Of a stretch of 64,000 bases of DNA, positions 8,208-19,280 are shown in pieces. Every line of letters starts with the position of its first letter. The stretch's first letter is position 1. The DNA is from Acinetobacter sp. ANC 4862 (GTDB taxonomy: Bacteria; Pseudomonadota; Gammaproteobacteria; Pseudomonadales; Moraxellaceae). The notes under the pieces were generated by a model, which saw only the letters and a list, made by a program, of their open reading frames with translations, did no database searches and was not told where the DNA came from. The position numbers were made by a program, and so were the translations under genes. The stretch lies in assembly GCF_004336635.1 (NCBI RefSeq), contig NZ_SJXH01000016.1:1-64000 (forward strand). The letters run 5' to 3'.

Positions 8208-9450
8208 ATGAACAAGCGAATGAAAGCACTGGAAAAATCAATTATAGAACTAATTCCAGAACTCACTGACATTTATAAAGATTTCCATCAGAATCCTGAA
8301 CTTTCCATGCAGGAATTCAGAACTGCTAAAAAAGTGGCAGAGTATCTACAACCTTTAGGCTATGAAATTCATGAAAAAATTGGTGTCACTGGTGTCGTAG
8401 CTCTCATGTCCAATGGCACTGGCAATACGGTCATGCTAAGGGCAGATATGGATGCGCTGCCGATGCCAGAAAAAACTGGCCTGCCTTATGCGAGTCAAGT
8501 CACAGGCCAAACTGCTGAAGGAGTTAAAACCGATATCTCTCACATGTGTGGACATGATTTACATGTTGCATGGCTCATGGGTGTTGCAAAAATTCTGTCC
8601 CAGCATAAAGAAGCCTGGAGCGGAACCTTGATTCTAGTGTTTCAACCGGGTGAAGAGGTTGCCCAAGGTGCATTAGCCATGATTGAAGACATGCAAGATA
8701 AATTTCCTAAACCCGATATTATTTTGGGACAGCATGTGATGGTAGGAAAGGCCGGCACGGTGGGTTATAAGGCTGGTGCCATTTTAACTGCGGGTGATAG
8801 TTTACACATTACCTTTCATGGTCGGGGAGCACATGGTTCGATGCCGCAAAATTCGATTGATCCCGTCATGATGGCAGCCTATAGCGCAGTACGCTTACAA
8901 TCTATTGTTTCCAGGGAAATCCCCCCCCCAAGAGAGTGCCGTGTTAACCATTGGCAGCATTCAAGCAGGAACCAAAGAAAATATTATTCCTGATAGTGCC
9001 GTAATGAAATTGAATATGCGCAGTTATAAAGATTCTGTCCGCGATAAGATGCTGAATTCGGTTCAACGCATCTGTACTTGTGAAAGTCACGCTTCAGGGG
9101 CAAATGATCCTGAGATCAAGTTTATAAACAGTTATCCTGTCACTGAAAATGATCTACAGGCAACCGCCAAACTGGAACAAAGTTTTATCGGTTTTTTTGC
9201 TGAACAGGCTTATGTCACAGCACCTGTCACCGCCAGTGAAGACTTCAGTTACTTTGGCCGTAAATGGGGTGTTCCTTATGTGTTCTGGTTTGTAGGTTCT
9301 ACAGAGGCGAGCCAATGGGAACATGCAGTACAAAATAATACCGTGGCTCAAATTCCTGCCAATCACTCATCTTTATTTAAAATAGAACTAGATCCGACCG
9401 TAAAAACTGGTTTGGAAGCCATGCTGGCTGCAGCATTAACCTGGTTATAA
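8208..9450 (+). pseudogene. M20-family amidohydrolase (hippurate hydrolase-like), frameshift at a C9 tract
   Basis: The two frames overlap around 8905-8993 and together give a full protein of about 410 aa. Metal-binding motifs of M20 carboxypeptidase/amidohydrolases are present: MCGHDLHVAWLMG, FQPGEEVAQGA, GQHVMVGKAG, the lid-domain motif GRGAHGSMP and, after the shift, ITASEDF-like TASEDFSYF. The reading frame breaks at a run of nine C residues (8921-8929); eight would restore REIPPQESAV. This is either a true mutation, slippage at a contingency-like tract, or a sequencing error. Enzymes of this group remove acyl groups from N-acyl amino acids. Confidence 0.85.
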
Positions 9451-9592
9451 CACGGGTCTTGTGGGTAGAGATGGGGGGACATTAAATCATGCCTCACAGT
9501 ACTTACAATTCCGTAAAGAAAGGGGCAATCAGCATGTGATTATGTGCCCCCCTGTAATCCTCTCAAACTTGTGCATTCCAAGAGTCTAAATC

Positions 9593-11049
9593 TTAAGTTT
9601 TCTTACCTTTTGGTACTGTTAGCATGATTGATATAATAGCAACAACGATCATGAGTACGTTAAACCCTAGTGCCATGATTGCAGCCTCACGTACGGCCAG
9701 GTTGTCCTGCCGACCGGAAAATGTAATCACCCCTTCCAGCCACATAATGCTTTCATTGTTGGCGCTGAATGCAGTGAAAATCGCTGCTGAGATCGCTACG
9801 CCAAAGGCGGCACCAAGTGACGAAGCCATTTTGTAGATGCCTGAACCCGCACCAGCCTGTGCATCAGGCAAGTTGGCTAGAGCAGCATCGGTAGATGGGG
9901 TGGCATAGAAAGCCAAACCTACACCAAATAATGAATAGCCGATGATGGCGAGGATTTTATAGTCTGTCAGGAGTAGATTAGCCGGTGACAGCAGTACAAT
10001 CGACAAGCCGGTGATGAGGCAACCCCAGATCATCGGCTTACGCGCACCATAAAGTTTCAATAATTTCTCGCCGACACGAATGAAAGCGATAATTGCAATT
10101 GCATAACCTAGGGTCAGCATACCTGCGGCCTGAGCCGTCATATTTCCGCCAAGTTGCACCAATTGCAAGGATACGATCAGCGTGCCAGCTACCGCATTGA
10201 GGAGGAAGTTAGATATTGTCGCGCCGGTGTAAGTGGCATTCTTAAACAAACTGAAGTCGAAGAAAGCATTGGGCGACTTCGATTCAATTTTTAGAAAAAG
10301 GGCGCCAACCACCACTGTTATAGCGATCAGTCCGAGCGATAACGGACTGGCCCAGCCAAAATTATTGCCCTGAGTGACGACGACCTGCAACGCTACCATA
10401 GCGACCATGAAGGTCAGTACACCGGGTAAATCAAATTTATAATCACCCTTGGTTTCAGCCTTGCTCTCCGATGTACCACGCATCATCCACAGGCCCAATA
10501 TGCAAACTGCAATTGACACAAAAAAGATGGAGCGCCAGCCAAAATTTTGCGACATCAGGCCGCCAAACAATGCGCACAAGCCAGAACCGCCCCACGATCC
10601 AATCGACCACATACTGATGGCGCGTTGACGTTCTGCACCGTCCCAATAGGCTTTCACAACTGCCAAGCTGGCTGGCATGATGCACGCTGCCGAAAGACCC
10701 TGCAGCGCACGTCCGACTAACAGGACCGGTAGAGTAAGGTCACCTGTTGGTGTCAGACCAACGAGCAGAGAACCAATGATGTTGAGATAGAAACCAATCC
10801 GCACGATCTTCATGCGGCCAATTCGGTCGGCTAGCCCACCCATAACGACGATGAAGATCCCAGAAAACAGGGCTGTGTTGCCACAGCGATGTTCATACTA
10901 TTGGCTGTCATACCAAGGTCACGACTCATGTCGGGTGCGATATTTAAAGTCGTTTGGGCAAACAGCCAAAAGGCTATGACCCCCATGATGATGCCAAACA
11001 ATAGGCGATCGTTACCTTTAAATGCTATGTTGCTTGTCGTGGAATTCAT
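9593..11049 (-). pseudogene. MFS drug-efflux-type transporter (DHA2-like), frameshifted
   Basis: The first 60 codons (from 11049, MNSTTSNIAFKGNDRLLFGI) and the remaining 416 (10843 to 9593) are in different frames. The shift is near 10870-10880, where one base appears to be missing between IAVA and LFSGIFIVVMGG. The rejoined product is about 470 aa with 14 predicted helices and the MFS motif GGLADRIGRMK after helix 2, as in QacA/SmvA-type multidrug exporters. It lies tail-to-tail with the broken M20 gene; neither looks functional as written. Confidence 0.8.
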
Positions 11050-11701
11050 AAAAAACCCCCTTTGTTATTTTAAACACAGCTCTAATTGATGCCCAGAAAT
11101 AGCCTCGTTATTACTACCTGGCAGGATAGTTAGACACTATATGATGTGCACACCTATTATTCCTGTAAATCTCTACTCAAACGCTTTAGGATTGAAACTG
11201 CCATTTAAAAAATATAACTCATCTTGCTTTCAGCCTAAGTGAATCTTTGTTGTGTTTTGTATTAGCCTTGAATAAACACCTTTTAGTTAAATATGGGACT
11301 ATTAAAACTTTCCGATGAATATTGTGAATTGGTTACAGGGTGATGCTCAAAGAGCATCCTAAAACCTGTTGATCTGATTAATTCACATGGACTTATCAAG
11401 TCCTAGGTAAAAATTGTGAAATAATTTTCGTGGAAGATAAAAATCCATAAAAAAGCCCAACTAATCATAGATGGACTTTTATAAAAGACATAACCAATTG
11501 TTTTTAATTATTTAAATAAAGATATGTTATTCCCAGGTAGAAATTTCCACTTTTAGAATACTTAATTCAGCACTCATATGGTGCAGGCTTAGATAGAAAA
11601 GCTATTAGATTCTTAAAAGGCATGGTTTTTTATGTATGAGCAATTTCATGATAACTCTAATGATAAAATTGTAAGCTTGTCAGTTTTTTGATTTGCACAA
11701 T
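11050..11701. other. Intergenic region upstream of kup
   Basis: Holds the divergent promoters of the broken MFS gene and kup. There is one weak hairpin with T runs at about 11447-11487, and a 20-bp stretch (11528-11548, TTATTCCCAGGTAGAAAT) that resembles 59921-59938. No gene seen. Confidence 0.45.
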
Positions 11702-13579
11702 ATGCAAAATAAAGTGAGTAAGCCGGCAGTACCCGCATTGATGCTAGCTGCATTAGGCGTGGTATTCGGTGATATAGGGACGAGTCCTTTATATGCCTTA
11801 AAAGAAAGTTTTCACGCAACCCGTGGATTACCGATTAACGAAATTAATATTCTTGGGATTCTGTCCTTAATCTTCTGGACCATTACATTAATTGTTTCCA
11901 TTAAATATGTATTGGTCATTATGAGAGCAGATAACAATGGTGAAGGGGGAATTATGGCTTTATTGGCCCTCAATCTTCGCCAAGAGGGTCTCTCTCCCCG
12001 AAAAAAACTGATCATAATTATCTTGGGTTTTGTGGGGGCATCTTTATTTTTTGGAGATGGGATTATTACCCCGGCAATTTCGGTGCTTTCAGCAGTAGAG
12101 GGTCTTTCAATTGCCGCGCCAGCTTTTGATCGCTTCATCATTCCAATCAGTATTGGAATTTTAATCGCACTCTTTGCTATTCAAAGACATGGTTCTGCAG
12201 TAATGGGGAAGTTTTTTGGTCCCATAACATTGATATGGTTCCTTTCCATTGGGGCCATAGGTATCAGCAGTATTATTCAAAGTCCGTTTGTTCTCGCATT
12301 ACTTAGTCCCCATTGGGCTTTTTTGTTTGTAGTTAATAATCCTGTTATTTCATTTTTTGTGATGGGAGCTGTTGTTCTAACGGTTACAGGTGGAGAAGCA
12401 TTATATGCAGATATGGGACATTTCGGAATTCTACCGATTCGGTTGGGTTGGTTTTTAATTGTACTGCCCTGTTTAATGCTAAATTATGCAGGACAAGGCG
12501 CATTGCTGTTACGGGATCCAACAACCATCACCAATCCCTTTTACTTGCTTCTCCCTTCAGTTCTTTTATATCCGATGATTATTCTTGCAACAGCAGCAGC
12601 AGTAATCGCTTCTCAAGCTTTAATCAGCGGTGTATTTTCCATGGCGAAGCAGGCAATCCAACTAGGCTTCTTACCTCGCTTAACAATTTTACACACCTCT
12701 GACTCAGAAATTGGGCAAATCTATATTCCATTACTTAATTGGCTATTATTTATTTCTATTACTATTCTAGTATTAATATTTGAAACTAGTAGTAGTCTGG
12801 CAGGAGCATATGGCTTAGCAGTGACAGTGACCATGTTCTGTGACACGTTATTGGTTGCTTTTCTCGCTTACAGTTATTGGAAATGGAAGACATGGAAAGT
12901 ATTACTTTTTATTATTCCCTTTGTCTTTATCGACTTGATCTTGCTGAGTTCTAATCTTCTCAAGATTCTTATTGGTGGTTGGGTGCCGGTATTTATTGCC
13001 ATGAACGTTTTCATCTTAATGATGACTTGGAAAAAAGGCAGAGAAATTCTTCAAGCGAAATTGCAAAAAGATACGCTCCCGCTTAATACTTTTCTTGAGC
13101 ATATAGGCAGTACCAGCCAAAAGGTTAGCGGAAATGCAGTATTTTTAACGGGTACACCACAAGTCGTACCGCATGCTCTTTTACATAACCTAAAACATAA
13201 CAAGGTTCTTCATGAACGTAACTTACTAGTAACGATCAGAGTTTCGGAAATTCCTTATGTGGATGAAGAAAATAGGATGGAGACAGAAATACTGGACAAG
13301 GGCTTTTATAGAATAGGTCTGAATTATGGTTTTAAAGAAGAACCGGATGTACCTAAGGCCTTAGAGAAAGCTTTCGATAGCTTAGGACTGGAATATAATT
13401 TAATGGATATAAGTTTCTTTATTTCTAGAGAAAAACTAGTGCCAAGTATGTCGAACAAGATGTCTATTTGGCGTGAAAAGCTGTTTGTCGCAATGCAAAA
13501 AAACACCAGTCCTGTAAGCGATTTTTATAAAATCCCTTCTAACCGGGTTGTAGAACTGGGCAGTCAGGTTGAAATTTAA
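11702..13579 (+). CDS. kup: Kup low-affinity potassium uptake transporter
   Basis: 625 aa from ATG 11702 (a TTG three codons earlier is an alternative). The N-terminus [20 protein letters not shown] is the Kup/HAK/KT signature, and 12 membrane helices follow up to about residue 440, including [15 protein letters not shown] and [14 protein letters not shown]. The last 180 residues form the cytoplasmic domain. Kup imports K+ with protons, mainly at low pH or under osmotic stress. It is monocistronic with its own terminator. Length and order of motifs are normal. Confidence 0.95.
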   Translation: MQNKVSKPAVPALMLAALGVVFGDIGTSPLYALKESFHATRGLPINEINILGILSLIFWTITLIVSIKYVLVIMRADNNGEGGIMALLALNLRQEGLSPRKKLIIIILGFVGASLFFGDGIITPAISVLSAVEGLSIAAPAFDRFIIPISIGILIALFAIQRHGSAVMGKFFGPITLIWFLSIGAIGISSIIQSPFVLALLSPHWAFLFVVNNPVISFFVMGAVVLTVTGGEALYADMGHFGILPIRLGWFLIVLPCLMLNYAGQGALLLRDPTTITNPFYLLLPSVLLYPMIILATAAAVIASQALISGVFSMAKQAIQLGFLPRLTILHTSDSEIGQIYIPLLNWLLFISITILVLIFETSSSLAGAYGLAVTVTMFCDTLLVAFLAYSYWKWKTWKVLLFIIPFVFIDLILLSSNLLKILIGGWVPVFIAMNVFILMMTWKKGREILQAKLQKDTLPLNTFLEHIGSTSQKVSGNAVFLTGTPQVVPHALLHNLKHNKVLHERNLLVTIRVSEIPYVDEENRMETEILDKGFYRIGLNYGFKEEPDVPKALEKAFDSLGLEYNLMDISFFISREKLVPSMSNKMSIWREKLFVAMQKNTSPVSDFYKIPSNRVVELGSQVEI

Positions 13580-13598
13580 GAAATTCTAATCTTGATTT

Positions 13599-13622
13599 GG
13601 CACCTTTTAAAAGGTGCCTTTT
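13599..13622 (+). terminator. kup terminator
   Basis: GGCACCTTTT/AAAAGGTGCC perfect stem (13599-13618) followed by T's, 20 bp after the kup stop. Confidence 0.9.
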
Positions 13623-13744
13623 ATTCACTTTAAGAAATCTTTTTCGAAGTCTAAGACAGAGAAAATTCCATTCATGATAATTGTAATAGCCCCCACTAAA
13701 AATAATTAGGAACTAAAAGTAGAATTTATTCTTAAGTTCTAGGC

Positions 13745-13888
13745 AAGAGAACGTGCATAAAAACCTCTAAATTTACTGACCGTCAGATCGTGTCCATTGT
13801 GAAGCAGGCTGAAGCTAACATACCTACTGCCACTCTTTGCCGTGAACATGCTATGAGCAGGCAAGCGCAAGCGGTAATCGATATTTGT
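13745..13888 (+). pseudogene. IS3-family transposase OrfA fragment
   Basis: The frame reads KTSKFTDRQIVSIVKQAEAN and continues with IPTATLCREHAMS, the N-terminal helix-turn-helix of IS3-group OrfA. The normal ATG is ATA here, and the frame is lost after about 45 codons where a TnpB-element-like end (GTTGACATCTTCCCCCC, about 13889) begins. It is inert debris next to trpA. Confidence 0.7.
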
Positions 13889-13929
13889 TGACATCTTCCC
13901 CCCCTCCTTTCTTCTCCCTCTACACAAAA

Positions 13930-14715
13930 TCATTGAGTCTGTTTAAGTACCTGTGAAAAAGCTCTTACTTTTTCTAAAGTAACGTTTACCCCTTTGTTAA
14001 AAAAAGTATCAACAAGTGCCGAACCTATAACGATGAGATCTGCTTTATTTGCTAACGCTTTAACATGACTTTCATTTTTGATGCCAAAACCAATGGCTAC
14101 AGGAATCTGAAATATTGGTTTTATTTGAGCCATCTTTCGCTCAAGATTTGCTAGATTTAAAGTTACTCCAGTTAAACCATTTTCTGCAACATGATATAAA
14201 AAACCGGTAGCACTCCCTGAGATTTGTTCTAATCTATTAACTGGCGTGGTTGGAGCTGTCATGGAAATTAAATGCATATTTTTTGCATTTAAGATCAATT
14301 TAAAATGATCTTGATATTCATAGGGCGCATCTAGAATAAGGATGCCTTCAATAAGGTTTTCGGTTTCACATACAAGTTTTTCAAAACCGTATTGCAGAAT
14401 AGGATTTAAATAGGTCATGAACACAATAGGTGTCTTATTATCATTCAACCGTATTTTTTTGACCAATTCGATAGTTTTATTCACTGTTTGACCAGCACTT
14501 AAAGCTCTGATATGGGCAGCTTGAATGATTTCTCCATCTGCAACAGGATCAGAAAATGGAATGCCAATTTCAATAATATCTGCTCCAGCTTGGCCTAATT
14601 GACTAAACAGATTAGAGCTTTCTTCGAAACCTGGATCTCCGGCAGTAAAATAACACACGAGACCGCTTCGCTTTTCCTGTTTTAATTCCTTTAATTTTTG
14701 GTCTAAACGGTTCAT
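13930..14715 (-). CDS. trpA: Tryptophan synthase alpha subunit
   Basis: 261 aa, slightly short for the family (about 268). The catalytic glutamate and aspartate regions are intact: [14 protein letters not shown] and [12 protein letters not shown] near the start. The phosphate-binding loop is present ([13 protein letters not shown]). It releases indole from indoleglycerol phosphate and passes it to TrpB. The start overlaps the trpB stop by 4 bp, so the pair is translationally coupled. In Acinetobacter the housekeeping trp genes are usually elsewhere with other neighbours; this AT-rich pair inside IS debris may be an extra, acquired copy (inference). Confidence 0.93.
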   Translation of the reverse strand: MNRLDQKLKELKQEKRSGLVCYFTAGDPGFEESSNLFSQLGQAGADIIEIGIPFSDPVADGEIIQAAHIRALSAGQTVNKTIELVKKIRLNDNKTPIVFMTYLNPILQYGFEKLVCETENLIEGILILDAPYEYQDHFKLILNAKNMHLISMTAPTTPVNRLEQISGSATGFLYHVAENGLTGVTLNLANLERKMAQIKPIFQIPVAIGFGIKNESHVKALANKADLIVIGSALVDTFFNKGVNVTLEKVRAFSQVLKQTQ

Positions 14716-15923
14716 TCTGTTACTCCTGCGAGATATTTTTTGACTGTATTTAAATCTTTGTCACCTCTCCCACTTAAATTGACAATAATAGTCTGTTCAG
14801 GCCGCATTTCTTTGGCCAGCTTAATTGCGTATGCGATAGCATGGGCACTCTCTAACGCAGGTATAATTCCCTCCTGTTGACTTAAAATCTGAAAGACGTT
14901 GACTGCATCCTCATCATTTACAGCGACATAATTAACGCGCCCTGTTTCAAACAGGATGCCGTGCTCAGGACCAACCCCAGGATAATCTAATCCTGCCGAT
15001 ATCGAATGTCCGTCTAGAATCTGTCCATCTGAATCTTGTAATAAGTAAGTCAAATTACCATGCAGGACGCCAACTCTACCTTTTGAAATAGATGCAGCGT
15101 GCTCACCGCTGTTTGTTCCTTTTCCACCAGCTTCAACCCCAAACATTTTGATACTCGTATCTTGTAGAAATGGGTGCATTAGACCCAATGCGTTAGATCC
15201 CCCCCCCACACAGGCAACTAAAGCATCAGGGAGTTTATTTTCTTTCAGCAATATTTGATTTTTAGCTTCTATGCCAATAATTTTCTGGAACTCTCTCACT
15301 ATGGTCGGATAGGGATGAGGACCTGCACCGGTTCCTAATAGATAATAAGTCGTGTCTACATTGCTGATCCAGTCACCTAATGCCTCATTCATAGCATCTT
15401 TTAGGGTTCCACGACCTTTCTTAACGCTTTTAACTTCAGCTCCGAGTAATTCCATTCGATCAACATTCATTTGCTGACGATGAACATCCGTTTCACCCAT
15501 ATAAATGGTGCATTTAAGCTTAAAGAGAGCACATACTGTTGCTGTTGCAACACCATGTTGTCCAGCACCTGTTTCTGCAATAATTCTGGTTTTACCCATT
15601 AATTTAGCCAACAAGATTTGTCCAACACAATTATTGATCTTATGGGCACCGGTATGGTTCAAATCTTCTCTTTTAAGATATATTTTGGCCCCTCCAGCAT
15701 ACATTGTTAGATTTTTTGCATAAAAAAGAGGGCTAGGTCGACCCACAAAATCCGTTAAAATTTGTCGATATTCAGTCCAAAACTCGGCTTTATTCCGAAT
15801 AATATTAAATTCTCGCTCTAGGTCTTGAAGAGCAGGCATAAGACTTTCTGGCATATAGCATCCGCCAAATTTCCCAAAAAACCCTGATTTATCAGGACCA
15901 TTACCTGTATACAGTGTTGTCAT
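14712..15923 (-). CDS. trpB: Tryptophan synthase beta subunit
   Basis: 403 aa, normal length. The PLP lysine sits in [15 protein letters not shown], the indole site in [14 protein letters not shown], and the phosphate-binding run in [10 protein letters not shown]; the nine-G tract there is in frame. It joins indole and serine to make tryptophan. It is the first gene of a trpBA unit divergent from a LysR regulator, the same arrangement as TrpI-controlled trpBA in Pseudomonas. The promoter must lie in the 102-bp gap 15924-16025. Confidence 0.95.
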   Translation of the reverse strand: MTTLYTGNGPDKSGFFGKFGGCYMPESLMPALQDLEREFNIIRNKAEFWTEYRQILTDFVGRPSPLFYAKNLTMYAGGAKIYLKREDLNHTGAHKINNCVGQILLAKLMGKTRIIAETGAGQHGVATATVCALFKLKCTIYMGETDVHRQQMNVDRMELLGAEVKSVKKGRGTLKDAMNEALGDWISNVDTTYYLLGTGAGPHPYPTIVREFQKIIGIEAKNQILLKENKLPDALVACVGGGSNALGLMHPFLQDTSIKMFGVEAGGKGTNSGEHAASISKGRVGVLHGNLTYLLQDSDGQILDGHSISAGLDYPGVGPEHGILFETGRVNYVAVNDEDAVNVFQILSQQEGIIPALESAHAIAYAIKLAKEMRPEQTIIVNLSGRGDKDLNTVKKYLAGVTE

Positions 15924-15954
15924 TTTATATCACTTGAAGAATCAAAATTTTCTT

Positions 15955-15968
15955 AATCTTAAAAGATT
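15955..15968. promoter_or_regulatory. Candidate LysR operator between trpB and its regulator
   Basis: AATCTT-AA-AAGATT, a perfect inverted repeat in the 102-bp divergent intergenic region, about 32 bp upstream of trpB and 58 bp upstream of the LysR gene. It fits the T-N11-A outline of LysR sites (AATCTT...AAGATT). Binding is not shown. Confidence 0.5.
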
Positions 15969-16025
15969 TCCATTTTTTATATAATTGATATATTTTTAGA
16001 TCATGATGTTAGAAAAACTCACACT

Positions 16026-16907
16026 ATGAAAAGTAGAAAGTTACCACCATTAAATGCTTTGAAAGCATTTGAAGCGGTGGCTAGAAATAGAAGTTTCAGC
16101 TTAGCTGCAGAAGAACTATGCGTAACCCATAGTGCTGTTAGCCATCAAATAAAACAGTTGGAAGAATGGCTCGATAAAAAATTGTTTATTCGACATTCAT
16201 CAACTATCTCTTTAACCAAAGATGCAGAAGACTTATTCCGCCTTTGTACTCACTTTTTTAACGATCTAGAAAAATGTGTCTTTGAGTTAACAAATAAAGC
16301 TTCTGACGTTGAAATTATTATTGGAGCATCTCATAGTTTTATGGCTAACTGGTTAATTCCACGATTAGAAAAACTCGAAATAATTTATCCGAATATCCAT
16401 GTTAAATTAATGACATGCAATGATTTAAAGTTACTAGAAAAAGAAAAAATTGATATTTTTATCAATAGTTTGAATCTAGCTCAAACTCTTCCGGAGTCTC
16501 TAGATAAATACATTTTATTTCCTGATAACATGGGACCTATTTGTAATCGTAAAACATATAATCTAAACACGATAAATGATATTTTGAATTATCCACTACT
16601 TCATACCCATTCCAATAAAAACGCATGGAATATATGGTTGGATAGATCAAGGCTTCATTCTCCCCATAAATCAAGTGAACGTTATTTTGATAGTCTAAAT
16701 TTAATGATAGAGGCAGCTGTTTCCGGGTTAGGTATTGCAATAGCACCTCAAATTTTAGTAGAAAAAGAAATATTAAATGGAAGAGTCATAGCACCTTTTG
16801 GCTTTATATATTGCGACTATAACTTTTATGCGATAACAAGAAAAAATAGTTCTAACAGTGATGTTATGAATATTGTTAATTGGTTAAAGGCCGAAGCCAA
16901 AGATTAG
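16026..16907 (+). CDS. LysR-family regulator, TrpI-like
   Basis: 293 aa. The N-terminal winged helix LNALKAFEAVARNRSFSLAA-EELCVTHSAVSHQIKQLEEWL spans residues 8-50, and the rest is the effector-binding domain. The GcvA/TrpI/AmpR-type start (RKLPPLNALKAFEA) together with the divergent position next to trpBA suggests it activates trpBA in response to indoleglycerol phosphate, as TrpI does. Very AT-rich. No downstream partner gene; decayed transposase sequence follows. Confidence 0.88.
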   Translation: MKSRKLPPLNALKAFEAVARNRSFSLAAEELCVTHSAVSHQIKQLEEWLDKKLFIRHSSTISLTKDAEDLFRLCTHFFNDLEKCVFELTNKASDVEIIIGASHSFMANWLIPRLEKLEIIYPNIHVKLMTCNDLKLLEKEKIDIFINSLNLAQTLPESLDKYILFPDNMGPICNRKTYNLNTINDILNYPLLHTHSNKNAWNIWLDRSRLHSPHKSSERYFDSLNLMIEAAVSGLGIAIAPQILVEKEILNGRVIAPFGFIYCDYNFYAITRKNSSNSDVMNIVNWLKAEAKD

Positions 16908-16982
16908 ACAAAATTCATCTAGGAGAGCGGTAAAAGTCCATATCCAACTAAAAGGTGTATACCAAAACTAGAGGTTAGTTAA

Positions 16983-17320
16983 AGTCCAGACACGTTAAAT
17001 GCTTTATAACAATTTGTTTCTATTGATATATTAAACTCAGGAAGGATGGTGAGCTTTTCATGTGCTAAGGTCGGCCCGAAACCATGGAATTGATCAGCAA
17101 CTATATTGAGGCACTTGAGTCTAAGCTCTTCAGGAAGCCTGAAATTGCTGGTTTGACCACGTTCAGCATCTGCTAGCAGCTACTTGAACATTATATATTT
17201 GCAGCAAGCGTCTGATCTGACGTTCTGAGATATGAAGTATCAGCAGTCTAGGAAAGGGGTTAAGCATTGATGACCAACTTCTTGCAAGACTGGTAATCGT
17301 TTAAGTTTTTTATCCGACAT
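16983..17320 (-). pseudogene. ISNCY-type transposase, decayed N-terminal part
   Basis: The minus-strand reading from an ATG at 17320 gives MSDKKLKRLPVLQEVG. After frame breaks it continues with RGQTSNFRLPEELRLKCLNI-VADQFHGFGPTLAHEKL, the pattern of integrase-like ISNCY transposases. Stops and shifts interrupt it, and the catalytic C-terminal half is missing. No ends were recognised. Confidence 0.6.
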
Positions 17321-17409
17321 AAACCTCAACCTATTAAACCGCCCGCTAAGAAAATCTCTAATTTCTACTTTGGAGAAACCTGACATTTTTATTGGGGACT
17401 TACATTTTG

Positions 17410-17437
17410 ACTGGGTATCAACTGTACTATGTTAATT
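17410..17437. other. Weak pdif-like Xer site
   Basis: 11 + 6 + 11 layout: XerC-like ACTGGGTATCA (about 8 of 11 against ACTTCGTATAA), spacer ACTGTA, XerD-like CTATGTTAATT (10 of 11 against TTATGTTAATT). It sits 10 bp outside the 3' end of the mipA gene, and a second weak candidate lies at 20340-20367. The two could bracket a mipA-ribA module. Suggestive only. Confidence 0.35.
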
Positions 17438-17447
17438 TTAGATAAAT

Positions 17448-18233
17448 TTAGAATTGGTATGTGAGCCCCATAAAGAAGTTGGTTATTGAAGTACTATCAA
17501 TTAAGGGGCTATCTACTATTTTATCGGGTAAAAATTTATGTGTTACAGCAGAAGTTACTCTCAATTTTTGATTCAATGAATAACTTCCCCCTAAGGAAAC
17601 ATACGGAATAATAAGGTTATTAGGTCTATATTTTTCTACGCCCTTAGCGACTTCGCTATCGAGTGTGCCATAATAATAATTGGCTCTGCTATCCGACAAC
17701 CATTCCAATCCCACATTTGGCATAAGAGTCAATTTATTATTTAATCTCCAAAAGTATTGATAGTTGGCTTTTACTTCTGCAGCATCACTAGCATTGCCAA
17801 TATCATTGACTGCTTGCACGGAAATAATGCCGTAAGGTGCTTTCAATATCGCTTCTAATCCAGCATCAGCACTGAGATCACGGTCTTCTAATTGCATTCT
17901 ACTTAAACTTTTTTGAGCTAACTTCGACTCATTTAAATCCTCAACATCAAGTTTATTCATATTGACGTTTACGATGCCATTCAATGTGAATAACTCATTT
18001 TTATAGAGTTTCATACCTCCATAGAGCCCCCGTAAAAAGAAGCGGTCTCCTTCATAAGATAATAGGGGAACTGGTGTAAGGTCTGTATCTTCACCAATAT
18101 ATAGACCTGTGCTTCCAACAAGACCTAAGCCTGCACTGAAGCCTGTTGATTTTTTGATGGTAGGCTGACTTTCATCTGCAATTGCACTTAAGGGTATAAA
18201 AAAAATTGATAGTAGGATGATTTTATTTAGCAT
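17448..18233 (-). CDS. MipA/OmpV-family outer-membrane protein
   Basis: 261 aa with a signal peptide (MLNKIILLSIFFIPLSAIA, cleavage after residue 19). Alternating beta strands and a final aromatic residue (MGLTYQF) mark an outer-membrane barrel. GLGLVGSTGLYIGEDTDLTP, PLLSYEGDRFFLRG near the start and SRANYYYGTLDSEV further on match MipA/OmpV proteins (MltA-interacting/OmpV-like). Members are linked to murein enzymes or to sensing and uptake; no substrate can be inferred. It lies 44 bp downstream of the ribA-type gene, so they are probably co-transcribed. Confidence 0.88.
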   Translation of the reverse strand: MLNKIILLSIFFIPLSAIADESQPTIKKSTGFSAGLGLVGSTGLYIGEDTDLTPVPLLSYEGDRFFLRGLYGGMKLYKNELFTLNGIVNVNMNKLDVEDLNESKLAQKSLSRMQLEDRDLSADAGLEAILKAPYGIISVQAVNDIGNASDAAEVKANYQYFWRLNNKLTLMPNVGLEWLSDSRANYYYGTLDSEVAKGVEKYRPNNLIIPYVSLGGSYSLNQKLRVTSAVTHKFLPDKIVDSPLIDSTSITNFFMGLTYQF

Positions 18234-18277
18234 TTTTAGTCCAATATATTAATTTAGGAAATTAATGAAATTTACAT

Positions 18278-18895
18278 CTACAAAAAGTCATATTTTTCAT
18301 ACATATGTGACATGCGTTCTTGTTTGGTTTGTAAATAACTTTGATTAAATATATTTAAGCCTACTGTTATAGCCACACGATCAACTACATTTACACCTAA
18401 ACCTTTTAAGGCATTAATTTTAAGAGGATTATTAGTAATTAGTCTCACTTCTTTAACTTTTAAATAATCAAGCATAATCGTACACATATCATAGTGACGT
18501 GCATCTGCCGGTAAGTTTAAAATCAAATTTGCATCAACGGTATCATGTCCTTGATCTTGGAGTGCATAGGCACGAATTTTATTCGTCAAACCTATACCTC
18601 GACCTTCTTGACGTAAATATAAAATCACTCCCTGACCTTCATCACTAATCATTTTCATTGTGGAATGTAATTGTGGACCACAATCACATTTTAATGAACC
18701 GAAAGCATCGCCAGTTAAGCATTCAGAATGTATTCGGACCAATATTGGTTTCATTGAAGTAGCATCTAACCCTTGAGAAAGAGCAACATGTTCTTCACCT
18801 GTATCTGGATCTTGAAATACAATAATTTCAAAATCACCAAAAGCAGTCGGTAATTTAGATTTAGCCACGAATTCTATAGCCATAGATTCATCCAT
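18278..18895 (-). CDS. ribA: GTP cyclohydrolase II
   Basis: 205 aa, full length for a stand-alone enzyme. The zinc cysteines are in [20 protein letters not shown], the catalytic stretch is [16 protein letters not shown], and NNPLK follows. It opens GTP to the first riboflavin precursor. ATG 18883 ([10 protein letters not shown]) is an alternative start. The surroundings (IS elements, high AT, mipA partner) suggest an accessory copy in addition to a housekeeping ribA elsewhere; this would need the genome to check. Extra flavin supply could serve flavoenzymes, but that is speculation. Confidence 0.93.
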   Translation of the reverse strand: MDESMAIEFVAKSKLPTAFGDFEIIVFQDPDTGEEHVALSQGLDATSMKPILVRIHSECLTGDAFGSLKCDCGPQLHSTMKMISDEGQGVILYLRQEGRGIGLTNKIRAYALQDQGHDTVDANLILNLPADARHYDMCTIMLDYLKVKEVRLITNNPLKINALKGLGVNVVDRVAITVGLNIFNQSYLQTKQERMSHMYEKYDFL

Positions 18896-19280
18896 TTATA
18901 TTTTAAAAGCCAATAAAATTATAATATTATCTATTCACAAAAAAACAAATAAATAGAAAATAATTAACCATCAAACCAACAAAAAATTAAAGATACAAAA
19001 CCAAATACATGTTTTATAAAACCAAAAATAAAATAATTAAGCTGGTATCAGATTTAAATTAAAATATATTAATAAAAACCATTAAAATAGGTGTTAAATA
19101 AAAATACTTACTACATCTAATATAGTAAGTATCTCCGCAATTAGTCCGGATAATGGTGACTGAAAATATCTTTAGATATTAAATTTCAATTATAATAATA
19201 GTTCTTTCATAGTGAATTTTTTGTGAAGCGATATAACTAAAATAAGAATACTTAAAGAAATTTAGAATAGTAAAAAAAAT
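18896..19280. other. Very AT-rich intergenic, no gene seen
   Basis: Upstream region of the ribA-type gene up to the IS5-family element. Mostly A/T runs. A short direct repeat AATATAGTAAGTAT-like stretch near 19118 has no clear meaning. Confidence 0.45.

Noticed and set aside
15191..15200. G9/C9 tract in trpB as a possible frameshift
   Set aside because: The tract encodes the normal phosphate-binding glycines and the frame is intact.
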